A DNA stretch of 64,000 nucleotides from Desulfosporosinus sp. (GCA_031292055.1 JARLHV010000040.1:1-64000); one strand, 5' to 3'. Shown: positions 1-9,675, numbered from the stretch's first letter. The notes: a model not told the origin generated them from the sequence alone. Made by a program: numbers and translations.

Positions 1-586
1 CCTTTTCATGGAGCGCCTTAATGTTTCTCAGAACCGGCTCAACCGTACTGCCGCCGCAGTTTTGATAAGCCCGATCGGACAATCCTTTAACGCCTACGTT
101 GATAAAATCTAAATAACCACTGATTTTAGCCAGCGAAGATTCGGTAAAGTAGGCATTGGAGGAACAGCCTACTAATAGGCCCTGCTTTTTGGCAAGTTCG
201 GCCACTTTAAGAAAGGTTGGAAACGATGCCAAAGGATCATTCAATAAAAACGCAATCCCCAGACAATCATTTTTCACTGCCTCATCGACCACTTGTTGAG
301 GCAGCAATTTGTGCAGAGCTTTACTTGATGGTTCCATTTCCTTAACAATCAACGTCGAAATGCAACCATTACAATTAAAATTACAACCCGTGGTACTAAT
401 TTGGAGGAATTTCCCTCTTGGGTAAAAGTGCAGAATAGGCATTGTTTCAATAGATATAGGACAAACCGTCAAATATTGATTGGGGAAAAGCTCAACAATT
501 TCTTCTCCTTGGTTTTGATAAAGTCCGCAAGCTCCTGTATTTCCTGCCAGAATGGCACAGCCTCTTTCACAGATCGAACATTTCAT
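1..586 (-). CDS. Radical SAM protein, PflA-like (3' end cut by window edge)
   Basis: The first 195 codons of a radical SAM protein whose C-terminus lies outside the window. The start is the ATG at 586-584, behind a GGGGGAGA Shine-Dalgarno. A cysteine-rich N-terminus (C3, C6, C10, C20) resembles the lead-in of pyruvate-formate-lyase-activase-like and AmmeMemoRadiSam radical SAM proteins. The [4Fe-4S] motif C68-x3-C72-x2-C75 (GCNFNCNGC) follows. Such enzymes reductively cleave SAM to make a 5'-deoxyadenosyl radical; the substrate here is unknown. It sits 17 bp downstream of the DUF364 gene on the same strand, so it is probably co-transcribed with the DUF364 pair. Confidence 0.85.
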   Translation of the reverse strand, partial: MKCSICERGCAILAGNTGACGLYQNQGEEIVELFPNQYLTVCPISIETMPILHFYPRGKFLQISTTGCNFNCNGCISTLIVKEMEPSSKALHKLLPQQVVDEAVKNDCLGIAFLLNDPLASFPTFLKVAELAKKQGLLVGCSSNAYFTESSLAKISGYLDFINVGVKGLSDRAYQNCGGSTVEPVLRNIKALHEK

Positions 587-603
587 TTTCTTGTCTCCCC
601 CTC

Positions 604-1470
604 TTATCTCCTCAGATAGACATAATACGCTTTCATATCTGCTTTAAATGCTCCACCTAAATCCATAGCATTCATAAGCTGATCTACTATCCCGGAATGA
701 TTGATGATTCGGCGGGAAGAAATATAGTTGATACCATAACTTAAGAGAAAATCTGGGACTATCTGCGCACTGGGACCATACATGCCGATGATCCGAGCCT
801 TTTTAGCCTTGCTGATTAGCTCTCGAAAGGTCCCGTTAACAATCGTACACCCTGACATCAGCACCACATCCGACTTGGCAAGGACTTCAGCGTTCTCCTC
901 CGCCGAGTGGAAGATTATTTTTTCCGGGCCGTATTCAATCTTTTCACCCACTGTAAGGGTCAGCAAAGCATGCTTTGGCCTCATATCATTAACGTGAAGC
1001 TCCTGGCAGCGACCGTACATTTGGTTAACTATCCCACCATACCCTATCACGGTCACAATATCCTCACTTTTAATAAAATCATAACTCTCCTCTTCGGAGA
1101 CAGGAATCCCTCTTTCCTTCAGACTGCTGGAACTTGTAAGAGGATGAGAAAGCGCATTCAGAGCAGCCAAACATAGTGACCTCATTTGCAGCTCCGGTTT
1201 TAAAAGCAGATATTCAACAAATTCAAAAAGATTCTTTCCTATATATAGCTGCAAATTTATAAACTGCTCCAGATCATCCACCTCACCGTAAACAGCATGA
1301 TCACCCGTAAAATTAAACGCTAGGCCTGATTGATCATGCTCAGCGAGCACATAATTCCATTTATTCCTAAATCCGATTTTCCTCAGGGTTCCCGGGACTA
1401 TGTCCTTATCGCGGTACATTTCACGTATCATGGCATAAGCCCTTTGTAGATCCGTATTTGAAATGATCAT
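604..1470 (-). CDS. DUF364 protein (putative heavy-metal chelation, DUF4213-DUF364)
   Basis: 288 residues from the ATG at 1470, which overlaps the upstream stop as ATGA and has AAAGGAG 8 nt ahead; a longer reading from 1494 has no useful ribosome site. The N-terminal part matches the DUF4213 enolase-like domain and the C-terminal half the Rossmann-like DUF364 domain (PF04016), with the family's VVLMSGCTIVNGT and GMYGPSAQIVPD segments. The first structure of this family came from Desulfitobacterium hafniense and a metal-chelation role was proposed; no reaction is established. Translationally coupled to the Sel1-DUF364 gene, so the two products may act as a pair. Confidence 0.85.
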   Translation of the reverse strand: MIISNTDLQRAYAMIREMYRDKDIVPGTLRKIGFRNKWNYVLAEHDQSGLAFNFTGDHAVYGEVDDLEQFINLQLYIGKNLFEFVEYLLLKPELQMRSLCLAALNALSHPLTSSSSLKERGIPVSEEESYDFIKSEDIVTVIGYGGIVNQMYGRCQELHVNDMRPKHALLTLTVGEKIEYGPEKIIFHSAEENAEVLAKSDVVLMSGCTIVNGTFRELISKAKKARIIGMYGPSAQIVPDFLLSYGINYISSRRIINHSGIVDQLMNAMDLGGAFKADMKAYYVYLRR

Positions 1471-2933
1471 ACCCATGACTCCTTTAAACCACATTTTCTA
1501 ATCACCGTTCGGTCCGCTGATTTGCCAAAAAAGTGATAACCTGAACCAGCCTCAGCCAGCAGGTCTAACAATTCATCGGGCTTTGTCACTGAAATGCCGC
1601 CCAGAATATCAACTCCGCGCTTAAAAAAAGCATCGGGCAAGAGGCTTGCTGTCGGTCCGACAACGACAATATGCGCCTCAGGTTTTGCCGACCGTAGTAA
1701 GTCATCTAAAGTATCATTGATTAGAGTCGTGCCCGTTATCACTAATACATCTGCCTGGGGGACAATCTCCACCGCTCGACTGCCGTGTACATAAAAAGGC
1801 ATCTCGTTAGGTTTTAGCGTTGAGGGGTCCATTTCCAGAATGGTGAAAGGTTTACCCCGCTTGATCAGTTTCTTTAGAAAAGGAGCGAGGGCGCCGACTA
1901 CGACGACGTAGGCTTCTTCAGGGATTTCCACGACCTCCAGAGCATCGATGCCGCTCTGAACTTCATAGCTCTGCGGCGGGAATTTTTGCCAACATGTTTC
2001 GGAAAGGGCGTTAAGCACCGCGATACTGATCGCTTTGCGCAAAGAGTTACTTTTGTATAATTCTTGAAGTAGCTCCAAGACAGATGTTCCTTTTAGTCGT
2101 CCAGAGTTCGGCATAGCCCTAGCGGAGCTCGGGCAGCAAACTGCTTCCGGAATCGTCTTAATGGGTGTAAAACAAATACCGCCTATGCCATTGCTGAGCT
2201 TAACTCCGGTGAAAAACAACCCAACAACTACTCGTTCCAAAGTAATTTTGTTGATTTCCTCGCCCAAAATGGACTGAATATGTTCATGCGTTTCCCGCAA
2301 AATAGCTCCTGGATTGAAGTCTAATAAATTAGATTCCTCTCGATTTTTAAATTCATTTCCGGTATATCCTTGCCTCATTGCTTCCTTAAGCCATCTTGTC
2401 CGATCATTTTCCTGCTCGGCAATTCCAGAAAGGGGAAACATTGCTTCATTCCTCCCGGTATCACCCGCTAAACTAAACCACTTATCCGCTTCTTCATCCT
2501 TCTGCTGAACCCCCCAGCCTAATTTATACATCACTGCCAATTTAAATTGGGAGAGCGCATGACCTTGACTGGCTGCTTGAAGAAAAAGACTCACTGCCCG
2601 GAAAGCATCTTTAGCAACGCCTTTTCCAAGTGAATGCCGAACACCAAGATTGTGCAGGGCTTTGGGGTATCCATTTTCGGCGGAGCGGGTAAACCATTGC
2701 ACGGCATTCTCACTATTTTGCTTGATACCGCGACCTTGACAATAGGAAACTCCAAGTTCATATTGGGCACCTGGATGCCCTTGAAGAGCTGCCTCACGGA
2801 ACAAAGTAACTGCTTCAGGTAAATCTTTATCTTCTGCCCGACCAGAAATAATGTCCATTCCCAGCTGATAATCTGCCTCCAAATTATTCCTGGACTCCTC
2901 GTTAGCTCTGGGCTTATCAAACCCTCTATTCAT
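1467..2933 (-). CDS. Sel1-repeat protein fused to DUF364
   Basis: 488 residues from the ATG at 2933 behind GGAGGGG; the frame stays open to a TTG at 2948 that lacks a ribosome site. The first ~190 residues are Sel1-like repeats (e.g. AALQGHPGAQYELGVSYCQG and SAENGYPKALHNLGVRHSLG), a helical protein-interaction solenoid. The rest is DUF4213/DUF364, with GTTLINDTLDDLL and VVVGPTASLLPD matching the neighbouring stand-alone DUF364 protein. The fusion suggests a metal- or cofactor-handling domain tethered to a partner. No signal peptide or membrane segment is seen, so it should be cytoplasmic. Confidence 0.85.
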   Translation of the reverse strand: MNRGFDKPRANEESRNNLEADYQLGMDIISGRAEDKDLPEAVTLFREAALQGHPGAQYELGVSYCQGRGIKQNSENAVQWFTRSAENGYPKALHNLGVRHSLGKGVAKDAFRAVSLFLQAASQGHALSQFKLAVMYKLGWGVQQKDEEADKWFSLAGDTGRNEAMFPLSGIAEQENDRTRWLKEAMRQGYTGNEFKNREESNLLDFNPGAILRETHEHIQSILGEEINKITLERVVVGLFFTGVKLSNGIGGICFTPIKTIPEAVCCPSSARAMPNSGRLKGTSVLELLQELYKSNSLRKAISIAVLNALSETCWQKFPPQSYEVQSGIDALEVVEIPEEAYVVVVGALAPFLKKLIKRGKPFTILEMDPSTLKPNEMPFYVHGSRAVEIVPQADVLVITGTTLINDTLDDLLRSAKPEAHIVVVGPTASLLPDAFFKRGVDILGGISVTKPDELLDLLAEAGSGYHFFGKSADRTVIRKCGLKESWV

Positions 2934-3051
2934 TCGTAACCCCTCCAATTAGTTTAAGATTCTTATAACACTTAAACCCTAAAATCTCGCATTTTTTTAT
3001 ACCTACAAGGAAAAACGCTGTAAATACGCCTTGGGGAATTCTGAACGGGGA

Positions 3052-3228
3052 ACCACAGATTACACATGAAAAGAACGATAAGAGAAACCACAGATTAACA
3101 CAGATATCACAGATTTAGAAGAATTAAGTATAGAAAAATGGCGAATATCAATTGCGTTACAAGCGATTGATATTTTAGAGCTAAAAATGTATTTTTTAAA
3201 TCTATGTTAATCTGTGTAATCTGTGGTT
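3052..3228. repeat. Inverted repeat built on the ACCACAGATTA element
   Basis: The motif AACCACAGATTA occurs at about 3053 and 3087 on the plus strand and, inverted, at 3201-3228. About 80 bp of unrelated sequence lies between the closest arms. This type of repeat is scattered in many bacterial genomes and often lies next to small unknown genes. The 2934-3401 gap otherwise holds no convincing gene. Confidence 0.7.
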
Positions 3229-3401
3229 GATTAACTGAGTACCTGAATAGTCACAAAAATAATGATTCGCAATTCAATTTGTAGGTATAATTTTTCACGG
3301 GAATCAAGGTTAAACTTTACTACTATATAAATGCTCGATAATTTGTTGAACTTGCACCTCACATCAGATAAACTGGCTTTTGGCAATAAATCGCAAGCTA
3401 A

Positions 3402-4217
3402 TCACTTTAACCCCCAGCCTTTCTTATTTTGCAAAGGCACACACATCCTCAATTCACTATCGTCATCGTAATCCGATTTGATGCCTGTCTGAATGATCTT
3501 AACGTTCACACCATAGAGCTCTCTTAATTTTTCTTCAGTAATAATCTCATTAGCTTTTCCCAGTCCAAACAATCCACCTTGGCTTAAAAGCATTACTTTT
3601 GTAGCATAGAAGAAAGCATGGTCAGGAACGTGGGAAGCCATGATGATCGTCAACCCTTGGTGTGCTAACTGCCTGACCTGACTTAATACTTTTAATTGAT
3701 TGCCAAAATCCAAGGCTGAAGTTGGTTCGTCCATAACCAAAATCTTGGGTTCTTGGGCTAAAGCACGGGCAATAAGCACGAGTTGCTTCTCCCCTCCACT
3801 AAGTTCTGTAAAAATACGATTTGCTAAGTAGGAAATATCCAAAGTATCAATAGCTTGTTCTGCAATTCTCCTATCTTTTTTAGTCGGGGAGGAAAAGTTC
3901 CCCAAGTGAGCAGTTCGACCCATTAGAATCATATCCATGACCCCGAAGGGGAACGAGGTGTTGTGAGCTTGTGGTATGTACCCAATCATTTGGGCCATTT
4001 TAGAGCGTGGCCAATGAATGGAGTTCTCTCCATTAAATAATATTTCGCCTTCGAGGGGCTTTATCAGACCAAGAATGGTTTTAAACAGCGTCGTTTTACC
4101 CGTCCCGTTAGGTCCCAAAACGCATAAGACCTCTCCCGGTTCCATCGTAAACGATATACCCTTAAGGACAGCCTGGTTGCTATAGCCGCATTTGAGGCCT
4201 TTAAGTTCAAACCTCAT
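3402..4217 (-). CDS. FecE/BtuD-type ABC transporter ATPase (set C)
   Basis: 271 residues. Walker A GPNGTGKTT at ~35-43, signature LSGGEKQ, Walker B ILVMDEPTSALD and the H-loop ASHVPDH are all present, so it should be an active ATPase of the iron-complex/cobalamin importer family. It overlaps the permease gene by 4 bp and is the last gene of the long minus-strand operon that begins at the 16.2 kb riboswitch. Family membership is clear, but the ligand (Fe-siderophore, corrinoid, heme or another metal complex) cannot be told from the ATPase. Confidence 0.92.
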   Translation of the reverse strand: MRFELKGLKCGYSNQAVLKGISFTMEPGEVLCVLGPNGTGKTTLFKTILGLIKPLEGEILFNGENSIHWPRSKMAQMIGYIPQAHNTSFPFGVMDMILMGRTAHLGNFSSPTKKDRRIAEQAIDTLDISYLANRIFTELSGGEKQLVLIARALAQEPKILVMDEPTSALDFGNQLKVLSQVRQLAHQGLTIIMASHVPDHAFFYATKVMLLSQGGLFGLGKANEIITEEKLRELYGVNVKIIQTGIKSDYDDDSELRMCVPLQNKKGWGLK

Positions 4218-5269
4218 ACCAGTCCCTTCTTTCCACGCAAGAGGATGGCGAAAAAGAACGGAGCCCCGATGATGGACGTGAGTATTCCCAAGGGAATTTC
4301 AGCAGAAGTTAGGCATCTGGCCAGATCATCGACGAGCAGCATATAAACGCTCCCTATCGCGATTGACACTGGTAAAAGCACCTTATAATTTGGACCAACC
4401 AGCATCCGGGCCAAGTGAGGTACAATCAATCCAACCCACCCAATCAACCCGCTGATCGATACTGCCCCTGCCGTGAGCAGTGAAGCACAAATAATTACGG
4501 CCAGTCTGAGCTTTCCGGTTTCCAACCCCAATGTCTTGCCCTCTTCTTCTCCCAAGGACAAGACGTTGAGACGCCAGCGCAGTAAATAAAGAGGTACTCC
4601 TCCCGCTAACATAATGACAAACGAAGAAATCACATTCTTTGGCGAAACCGTTGCCAAACTGCCCATCAACCAGAAGGTTATGGCTGGCAATTTATCATAC
4701 GGATCCGCCATGTATTTCAGAAGAGACGTAAAGGATGAACATAACGTGCCTACTAAAATTCCAGTCAGTACTAAGGCTAAGGTCGGATCGCGCTTTATTT
4801 TATTGCTAAGAAAATACACCGCTATAACGGCCAAGAGGCTAAAGACAAAGGCGGATACCTGAATACCTACAACGTTCAGCGAGAAAAAAATGGCCAGAGC
4901 AGCTCCCAATCCTGCTCCGGAGGATGCGCCTAAAATATCTGGCGATACCAAAGGATTTTTGAACATTCCTTGATAAGCAGCCCCCGCTATTGACAACGCA
5001 GCCCCCACTAACATAGCTGCTATAATTCTAGGCAACCTCACTTGAAAGATAACCGTATTTATAACACCCTCAGGACCATGAACAAAAGGAACAATTTTTC
5101 CCGCCAAAGCTGATAATAGATCAGGTATCGAAATGGGATATCGACCTAAAGGGAAGGAAAAAATAAACGCTAAAATAGGTAACAAGATTACAACGAAATA
5201 TACCTTTCGTAAATTTCTTTCTGTCTGCGATTCCGCCAATCCATTTCTGTTTTCGTTGTTATTTTTCAC
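4214..5269 (-). CDS. FecCD/BtuC-type ABC transporter permease (set C)
   Basis: 351 residues starting at GTG 5269, with GGAGG 9 nt upstream. Hydrophobic throughout, with the family blocks RLPRIIAAML, GAAYQGMFKNPLVSPDILG and GLIGWVGLIVPHLARMLVG; about ten membrane helices are expected. It forms the membrane channel for the binding protein just upstream (20-bp gap) and the overlapping ATPase. A charged, Asn-rich cytoplasmic N-terminus of ~25 residues precedes the first helix. Confidence 0.92.
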   Translation of the reverse strand: MKNNNENRNGLAESQTERNLRKVYFVVILLPILAFIFSFPLGRYPISIPDLLSALAGKIVPFVHGPEGVINTVIFQVRLPRIIAAMLVGAALSIAGAAYQGMFKNPLVSPDILGASSGAGLGAALAIFFSLNVVGIQVSAFVFSLLAVIAVYFLSNKIKRDPTLALVLTGILVGTLCSSFTSLLKYMADPYDKLPAITFWLMGSLATVSPKNVISSFVIMLAGGVPLYLLRWRLNVLSLGEEEGKTLGLETGKLRLAVIICASLLTAGAVSISGLIGWVGLIVPHLARMLVGPNYKVLLPVSIAIGSVYMLLVDDLARCLTSAEIPLGILTSIIGAPFFFAILLRGKKGLV

Positions 5270-5288
5270 CTTAAGAATCCTCCTTGTA

Positions 5289-6365
5289 CTACTGCAGACC
5301 CTTGGTCATCTCTTCTGCTTGTTGGTCTGTAAGCTGATACCCCAGGAACTGCTTATAAAAACTTTCTATGTCCTTGATTAAATCCGATTGCTTGAATAGA
5401 TCCGGATAGAACTTGGTGGCCGCCCACTCTGACATAAGGGGGGTCTCCACGGCTCCATTCCAAGTGAAGGTTCCTGCCGGTGCTACATAGACTCGCTTAT
5501 TCTTAACTGCGTTCAGATTATTAAGCTGAGTATTTTTCTCTAGAGATGGGATATCACTGGCATCCCGGACAATAATGATATCTGGATTCCATAACAATAA
5601 TTTTTCAGTGCTAATCTGGTATCTTACCGTTACCCCTCCGTATCCGCCACTCATACCCTTCGGATCGAAAGCATCTATGCCACCGGCGGGCTCAATCCAC
5701 CAACTAGCATTGAATCCCGCCATAATTTGTGCCCACATATTCAAAACTTTAGGCCGCTTATTCATTGGTATAGAAGCAATAGATTTATTGAGCCAGGCTA
5801 ACTTCGCATCAAAATATTGATTATACTCTTTGGCTTTATCCAGAGTACCGAATACTTGGCCTAAGATATTCATAGTGGTTTCAACATCCTCTTTGCTTAA
5901 CGCGCTTTTCAAACATATAACCGGTATACTGGTATTTTGCAGAGCAGTCACGGTCGCCTGCTCACTGGTGATCACGACATCAGGCTTCAAGGTTAAGATC
6001 TGTTCAACATTAGGGGTACTGCCCAAGTCCGGTCCATTGGCAATTTGCGGAGCTAAGATCGTTTGGTATTTAGCTTGCGGCATCTTAGCCATTGAGGCTG
6101 GTATGCCATTGATAATCGTATTTCCTTTTCCCATGGCCATGATAAAGCTGTTTAGAGGGGGCACTGCATTAAACGTTATAACCCTTTGGATGTTGGAAGG
6201 AACTACAACGGTGCGCCCCAGCATATCCGTGACAGTATACGTCGTCGGTAAAGATGAAGTTGCCGTTGTTGTTTGTTTTGTCGCGCATCCGATAAGCGCT
6301 GTCGTTAATATCAATAGCGCTATAACAACCAGTGCGCCGATATTTCTGAAATTCTTATTGCTCAT
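5289..6365 (-). CDS. FepB/TroA-type metal-complex binding lipoprotein (set C)
   Basis: 358 residues, ATG 6365 behind GGAGGTG. A signal peptide ends in the lipobox LIGC (Cys ~27), so it is a membrane-anchored lipoprotein. The mature part has the PF01497 layout: TDMLGRTVVVPSNIQRVI at the start, VEQILTLKPDVVITSEQ in the middle and WAATKFYPDLF near the end. It delivers a ligand to the permease/ATPase directly downstream. It resembles the other seven binding proteins in this window only at family level. Confidence 0.9.
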   Translation of the reverse strand: MSNKNFRNIGALVVIALLILTTALIGCATKQTTTATSSLPTTYTVTDMLGRTVVVPSNIQRVITFNAVPPLNSFIMAMGKGNTIINGIPASMAKMPQAKYQTILAPQIANGPDLGSTPNVEQILTLKPDVVITSEQATVTALQNTSIPVICLKSALSKEDVETTMNILGQVFGTLDKAKEYNQYFDAKLAWLNKSIASIPMNKRPKVLNMWAQIMAGFNASWWIEPAGGIDAFDPKGMSGGYGGVTVRYQISTEKLLLWNPDIIIVRDASDIPSLEKNTQLNNLNAVKNKRVYVAPAGTFTWNGAVETPLMSEWAATKFYPDLFKQSDLIKDIESFYKQFLGYQLTDQQAEEMTKGLQ

Positions 6366-6421
6366 TAAAGCACCTCCAAAATTAGTTCTTAGTTATCCAG
6401 ACCTTTAGCCACCATAGGTTA

Positions 6422-7630
6422 TTACTTCTTCGCACCCTCTGCCGACTGTGCTTTAATGATTTCCTCCGAGTACAGAATCCTGTTCAGATCATACTTTTTT
6501 GCTTGATAAGAGATTGTAATTCCGCACTGCTCAGCCATAGCCCGCTTATCCGGCCTGGTGTCGCGGTATTCGATATTATCCTCGCTGAAGGTTGCTTCTT
6601 GCTGTCTGCCTTGCCAGTAATCCACTTTGAGGTTTACTGCCAAGGAAAACAGAGCGTTGCCGGCTCCGGCCAGAATCCCTTGAATCCGCTCCTCTTCCGT
6701 CCAGCCCGCTGCCGTAGTTATATTGATCGAACGGTAGACAAGGCGGGCCATGGCCACCAGTCGTGCCGCTTCCTCTACAGAACAAGCTTTCCAGTCATGC
6801 ATTGGGATCGCCGGGTCTGGAGTAAATTTAGAAATATAAATGCTGGACAAGTGCGGGAACTGAGCGATATCAAATAATGTGTTAACGTAATCTTCATAGC
6901 GGGTCTCCTCGGGCCCTAATCCGGCCATGATCCCCGAGCTCAGCGCCAATCCCGCCTTTTGGATATCCCAGGCAAACTGAATCTTCTTGGCCAGATCATC
7001 CCCCGGTTTCACCTTCCGGAAAACTTCCGGATTGGTAATTTCAAATACTGCACCAATGCTGCCGACGCCCCATTCTTTCAACTGTTTCATGGAATCCACA
7101 CTCATGGCCGCACCGCAGTTGACCATGATTTTCATATCCTGCAGGCCTGCCTCATGAATCTTCCGGACAATATCCAGAACTTCTTTACCATCGCTGCCCA
7201 AAGTCGTCCCGCCGCTGAGGTGAAATTCTTGCACACCTTCCCGGTGGAAATATCGGGCTCCCGCCACAATGGCTTCCACCGGCAGCGGGTTCTGATCCTT
7301 TTTCCTCCAGTAAGGACAGTAATTGCAGAGGGGGCGGAGTCGGCAGGGTAAAACGCTGGCGATCCCGCCTGTAAAATGGAAGACATCCCCTGTTTCCGCT
7401 TTTCGCACAGCCCTGGCTACGGCATAGAGGCTGTTCCTGTCTCCTTCCGTCTCGGTATTTTTAAACAGAAACAGGGCCTCTTCCCGGGTCACGGGGCGCT
7501 GTAGGGCATTCTCAAGAACTTCATGCAAATTCAAAATATCGGCCACCTTCCCCAACTTATTGCAACGGCAGTGTCTTGGCACCGGCTGCATTATTGACAA
7601 TGATATTCCAAGCGCTGTCTTTGAGCTCAT
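6422..7630 (-). CDS. HmdB/HcgA-like radical SAM protein (BioB family, CX5CX2C)
   Basis: 402 residues from ATG 7630. The first ~28 residues have no good ribosome site and do not align with the paralogue at 9676-10716, so the true start may be GTG 7546 or TTG 7534 (AAGGTGG upstream). The cluster motif is C96-x5-C102-x2-C105, not the usual Cx3Cx2C; CX5CX2C is described for HmdB, the radical SAM enzyme of [Fe]-hydrogenase cofactor assembly. The BioB/HydE/PylB-like barrel follows (HLSGGTTLGSDG, NCGAAMS, GLGPEETRYEDY). It lies between transporter sets B and C in one operon. No [Fe]-hydrogenase or other hcg genes are visible here, so the product is unknown. Confidence 0.85.
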   Translation of the reverse strand: MSSKTALGISLSIMQPVPRHCRCNKLGKVADILNLHEVLENALQRPVTREEALFLFKNTETEGDRNSLYAVARAVRKAETGDVFHFTGGIASVLPCRLRPLCNYCPYWRKKDQNPLPVEAIVAGARYFHREGVQEFHLSGGTTLGSDGKEVLDIVRKIHEAGLQDMKIMVNCGAAMSVDSMKQLKEWGVGSIGAVFEITNPEVFRKVKPGDDLAKKIQFAWDIQKAGLALSSGIMAGLGPEETRYEDYVNTLFDIAQFPHLSSIYISKFTPDPAIPMHDWKACSVEEAARLVAMARLVYRSINITTAAGWTEEERIQGILAGAGNALFSLAVNLKVDYWQGRQQEATFSEDNIEYRDTRPDKRAMAEQCGITISYQAKKYDLNRILYSEEIIKAQSAEGAKK

Positions 7631-7676
7631 AGTTCATAATGGGCATAATTCAGTTCTTATTTGCACCAGAACCTTC

Positions 7677-8456
7677 TCAAATTGCAGGTGTACATAGCTG
7701 TATTTCCCGGCCGTTAGAGAGGCGACCGGTAATGATCTTGATTTCAATGCCGTAAGCCTGCTGAAGGTTCTTTTCCGTGACGATCTCCAGCGCAGAGCCA
7801 ATAAGCAGGGACCTGTCTTTCAGGAACAAGGCTACCTTCGTACTGCATAGGAAGGCATGGTCGGGACTGTGCGAAGTCATGATAATCCCTAGTCCGGAAG
7901 CAGCCAATTCCTTGATCTGGCTTAGTACCCGCGCTTGATTCCCATAATCAAGATTAGCTGTGGGCTCGTCCATGATCAGAAAAGCAGGCTGTTGAGTAAG
8001 GGCGCGGGCAATTAAGACCATTTGCCTTTCCCCGCCACTGATTTCAGTATAAATGCTGTTCCTCAAAGACGTGATGCCTAGTTTTGCCAAAGTTTCGTCT
8101 GCTATGTTTATATCCTCACGAGTTGGCTTGGAAAAAGAACCCATGTGCGCATTCCGGCCCATAATGACAACATCCAGCACCGAAAAGGCGAAAGGCGGCG
8201 TATGCGCTTGAGGGACATAGGCAATTGTTTTTGCCAAACGCTTGTTACTCCAAGCCCTGATATTTTCACCGTCCACGCGAACGCTGCCCGATACGACGTC
8301 AACAAGACCCAGTAAACCCTTAAAAAGCGTCGTTTTGCCAACGCCGTTTGGCCCGAGCAGGCAGATGATATCTCCGGATTCAAGCGCGAAAGAGATATTG
8401 TCGTTGATGATTTTGTTCCGATATCCGCAGGTAAGATTAGTAATTTCAAGCCTCAT
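7677..8456 (-). CDS. FecE/BtuD-type ABC transporter ATPase (set B)
   Basis: 259 residues, ATG 8456 overlapping the permease stop. Walker A GPNGVGKTT, signature ISGGERQ, Walker B FLIMDEPTANLD and H-loop TSHSPDH are intact. Together with the permease it makes a transporter core that has no binding protein directly attached. It is flanked on both sides by HmdB-like radical SAM genes, so it may share the binding proteins of set A or C. Ligand unknown. Confidence 0.92.
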   Translation of the reverse strand: MRLEITNLTCGYRNKIINDNISFALESGDIICLLGPNGVGKTTLFKGLLGLVDVVSGSVRVDGENIRAWSNKRLAKTIAYVPQAHTPPFAFSVLDVVIMGRNAHMGSFSKPTREDINIADETLAKLGITSLRNSIYTEISGGERQMVLIARALTQQPAFLIMDEPTANLDYGNQARVLSQIKELAASGLGIIMTSHSPDHAFLCSTKVALFLKDRSLLIGSALEIVTEKNLQQAYGIEIKIITGRLSNGREIQLCTPAI

Positions 8457-9523
8457 TCATATGACCTTCTGCCTTTGAAAAGTAAATAGATGAAAAACGG
8501 GCCGCCGATGAGCGAGGTAAGAATCCCGAGAGGTATTTCAATCGTAAATAACCCGCGTGCCAAATCATCAACCATCATCATGAAGATACCTCCGATCAGA
8601 ATGGACAAAGGAAGAAGATGTTTATAATTGGGACCGACAAGAAGCCTGGCAATATGAGGGATAATTAAGCCGACCCAGCCGACCATGCCTGCGATGGCCA
8701 CGGTTCCGGCGGTCAAAAGCGTTGAGCAGACGATCAGCAGCATCCGGACAAATCTGACGTTGACACCCAACGTTTTTGCTTCCTGATCACCAAATGCTAT
8801 GATATTCAGCTGATAGCGCAAAAGCAGAATAGGTACAATCGCAACCCCCAGAGGAATAATTAAAGCGATGACTTGTTCAAGGTTAACGCCTGTTAAACCG
8901 CCCATGAGCCAAAATGTAATTGCGGGCAGCTTGTTGTTGGGATCAGCGACGAATTTCAACATGGAAATAAAGGAGGAAAACATTGTCGAGATGACCATGC
9001 CTGTTAAGATTAAGGTAAAGGTCATCTCGACACGGCTGACAACTTTCGCTATGCCGTAAGCCAACAGAACCGCGCTAATTCCGCAGATAAAAGCCGAAAC
9101 CTGAATCCCAAAGGTACTAAAGGATAAAGAAATTGCCACGCAGGCACCGAAGCCCGCTCCGGTTGACGCACCGAGCAGATCCGGTGACACCATGGGGTTT
9201 TTGAACAAACCCTGAAATACGGCCCCTGCGGCGGATAGTCCGCCGCCAACCAGGATCGCGGCAACAATTCTCGGTAGGCGGATATTGAATAAGGCAATTT
9301 CTGCCGCATCAGTCCATGTCTGGGGCAGGTGAAATATTTTTCGCCAAAACATATTAAAAAGCTCAGGGAAGGAAAGAGAGAAACGTCCCAACGTCACCGA
9401 GTACAAGAAGATGACGACGAATAGAACGCTTAAAACGGCATATAAAACGCCTGTCCTGTTAGCAATAAACTTCTTCCTATCTTCGGTACAAAGCTGGTCC
9501 TGATGCATTTTATGTGTATCCAT
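8453..9523 (-). CDS. FecCD/BtuC-type ABC transporter permease (set B)
   Basis: 356 residues from ATG 9523 (GGAGG 9-10 nt upstream); a longer open frame to 9562 lacks a start signal. Family blocks FKNPMVSPDLLG and MVGWVGLIIPHIARLLVG are present, with about ten membrane helices and a ~35-residue polar N-terminus before the first. It is separated from the preceding radical SAM gene by ~150 bp and overlaps its ATPase. An 'orphan' core without an adjacent binding protein. Confidence 0.92.
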   Translation of the reverse strand: MDTHKMHQDQLCTEDRKKFIANRTGVLYAVLSVLFVVIFLYSVTLGRFSLSFPELFNMFWRKIFHLPQTWTDAAEIALFNIRLPRIVAAILVGGGLSAAGAVFQGLFKNPMVSPDLLGASTGAGFGACVAISLSFSTFGIQVSAFICGISAVLLAYGIAKVVSRVEMTFTLILTGMVISTMFSSFISMLKFVADPNNKLPAITFWLMGGLTGVNLEQVIALIIPLGVAIVPILLLRYQLNIIAFGDQEAKTLGVNVRFVRMLLIVCSTLLTAGTVAIAGMVGWVGLIIPHIARLLVGPNYKHLLPLSILIGGIFMMMVDDLARGLFTIEIPLGILTSLIGGPFFIYLLFKGRRSYE

Positions 9524-9675
9524 ATCTAAATATCCTCCAAAGACATTGCCATACCCCACCAAGCAGGAGCATCATTGAACTCCATATTGACGGCAAGGGA
9601 CATTCCGGTTAAATCTTGTCATTGCCTTGGAAGGACTTAACCGGTATGTCCCGCCGAAAACAGCAGGGATGCAAA

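Noticed and set aside
5830..6408. 192-codon open frame on the plus strand
   Set aside because: Lies wholly opposite the binding protein gene with lipobox and family motifs; no ribosome site and no recognisable sequence.
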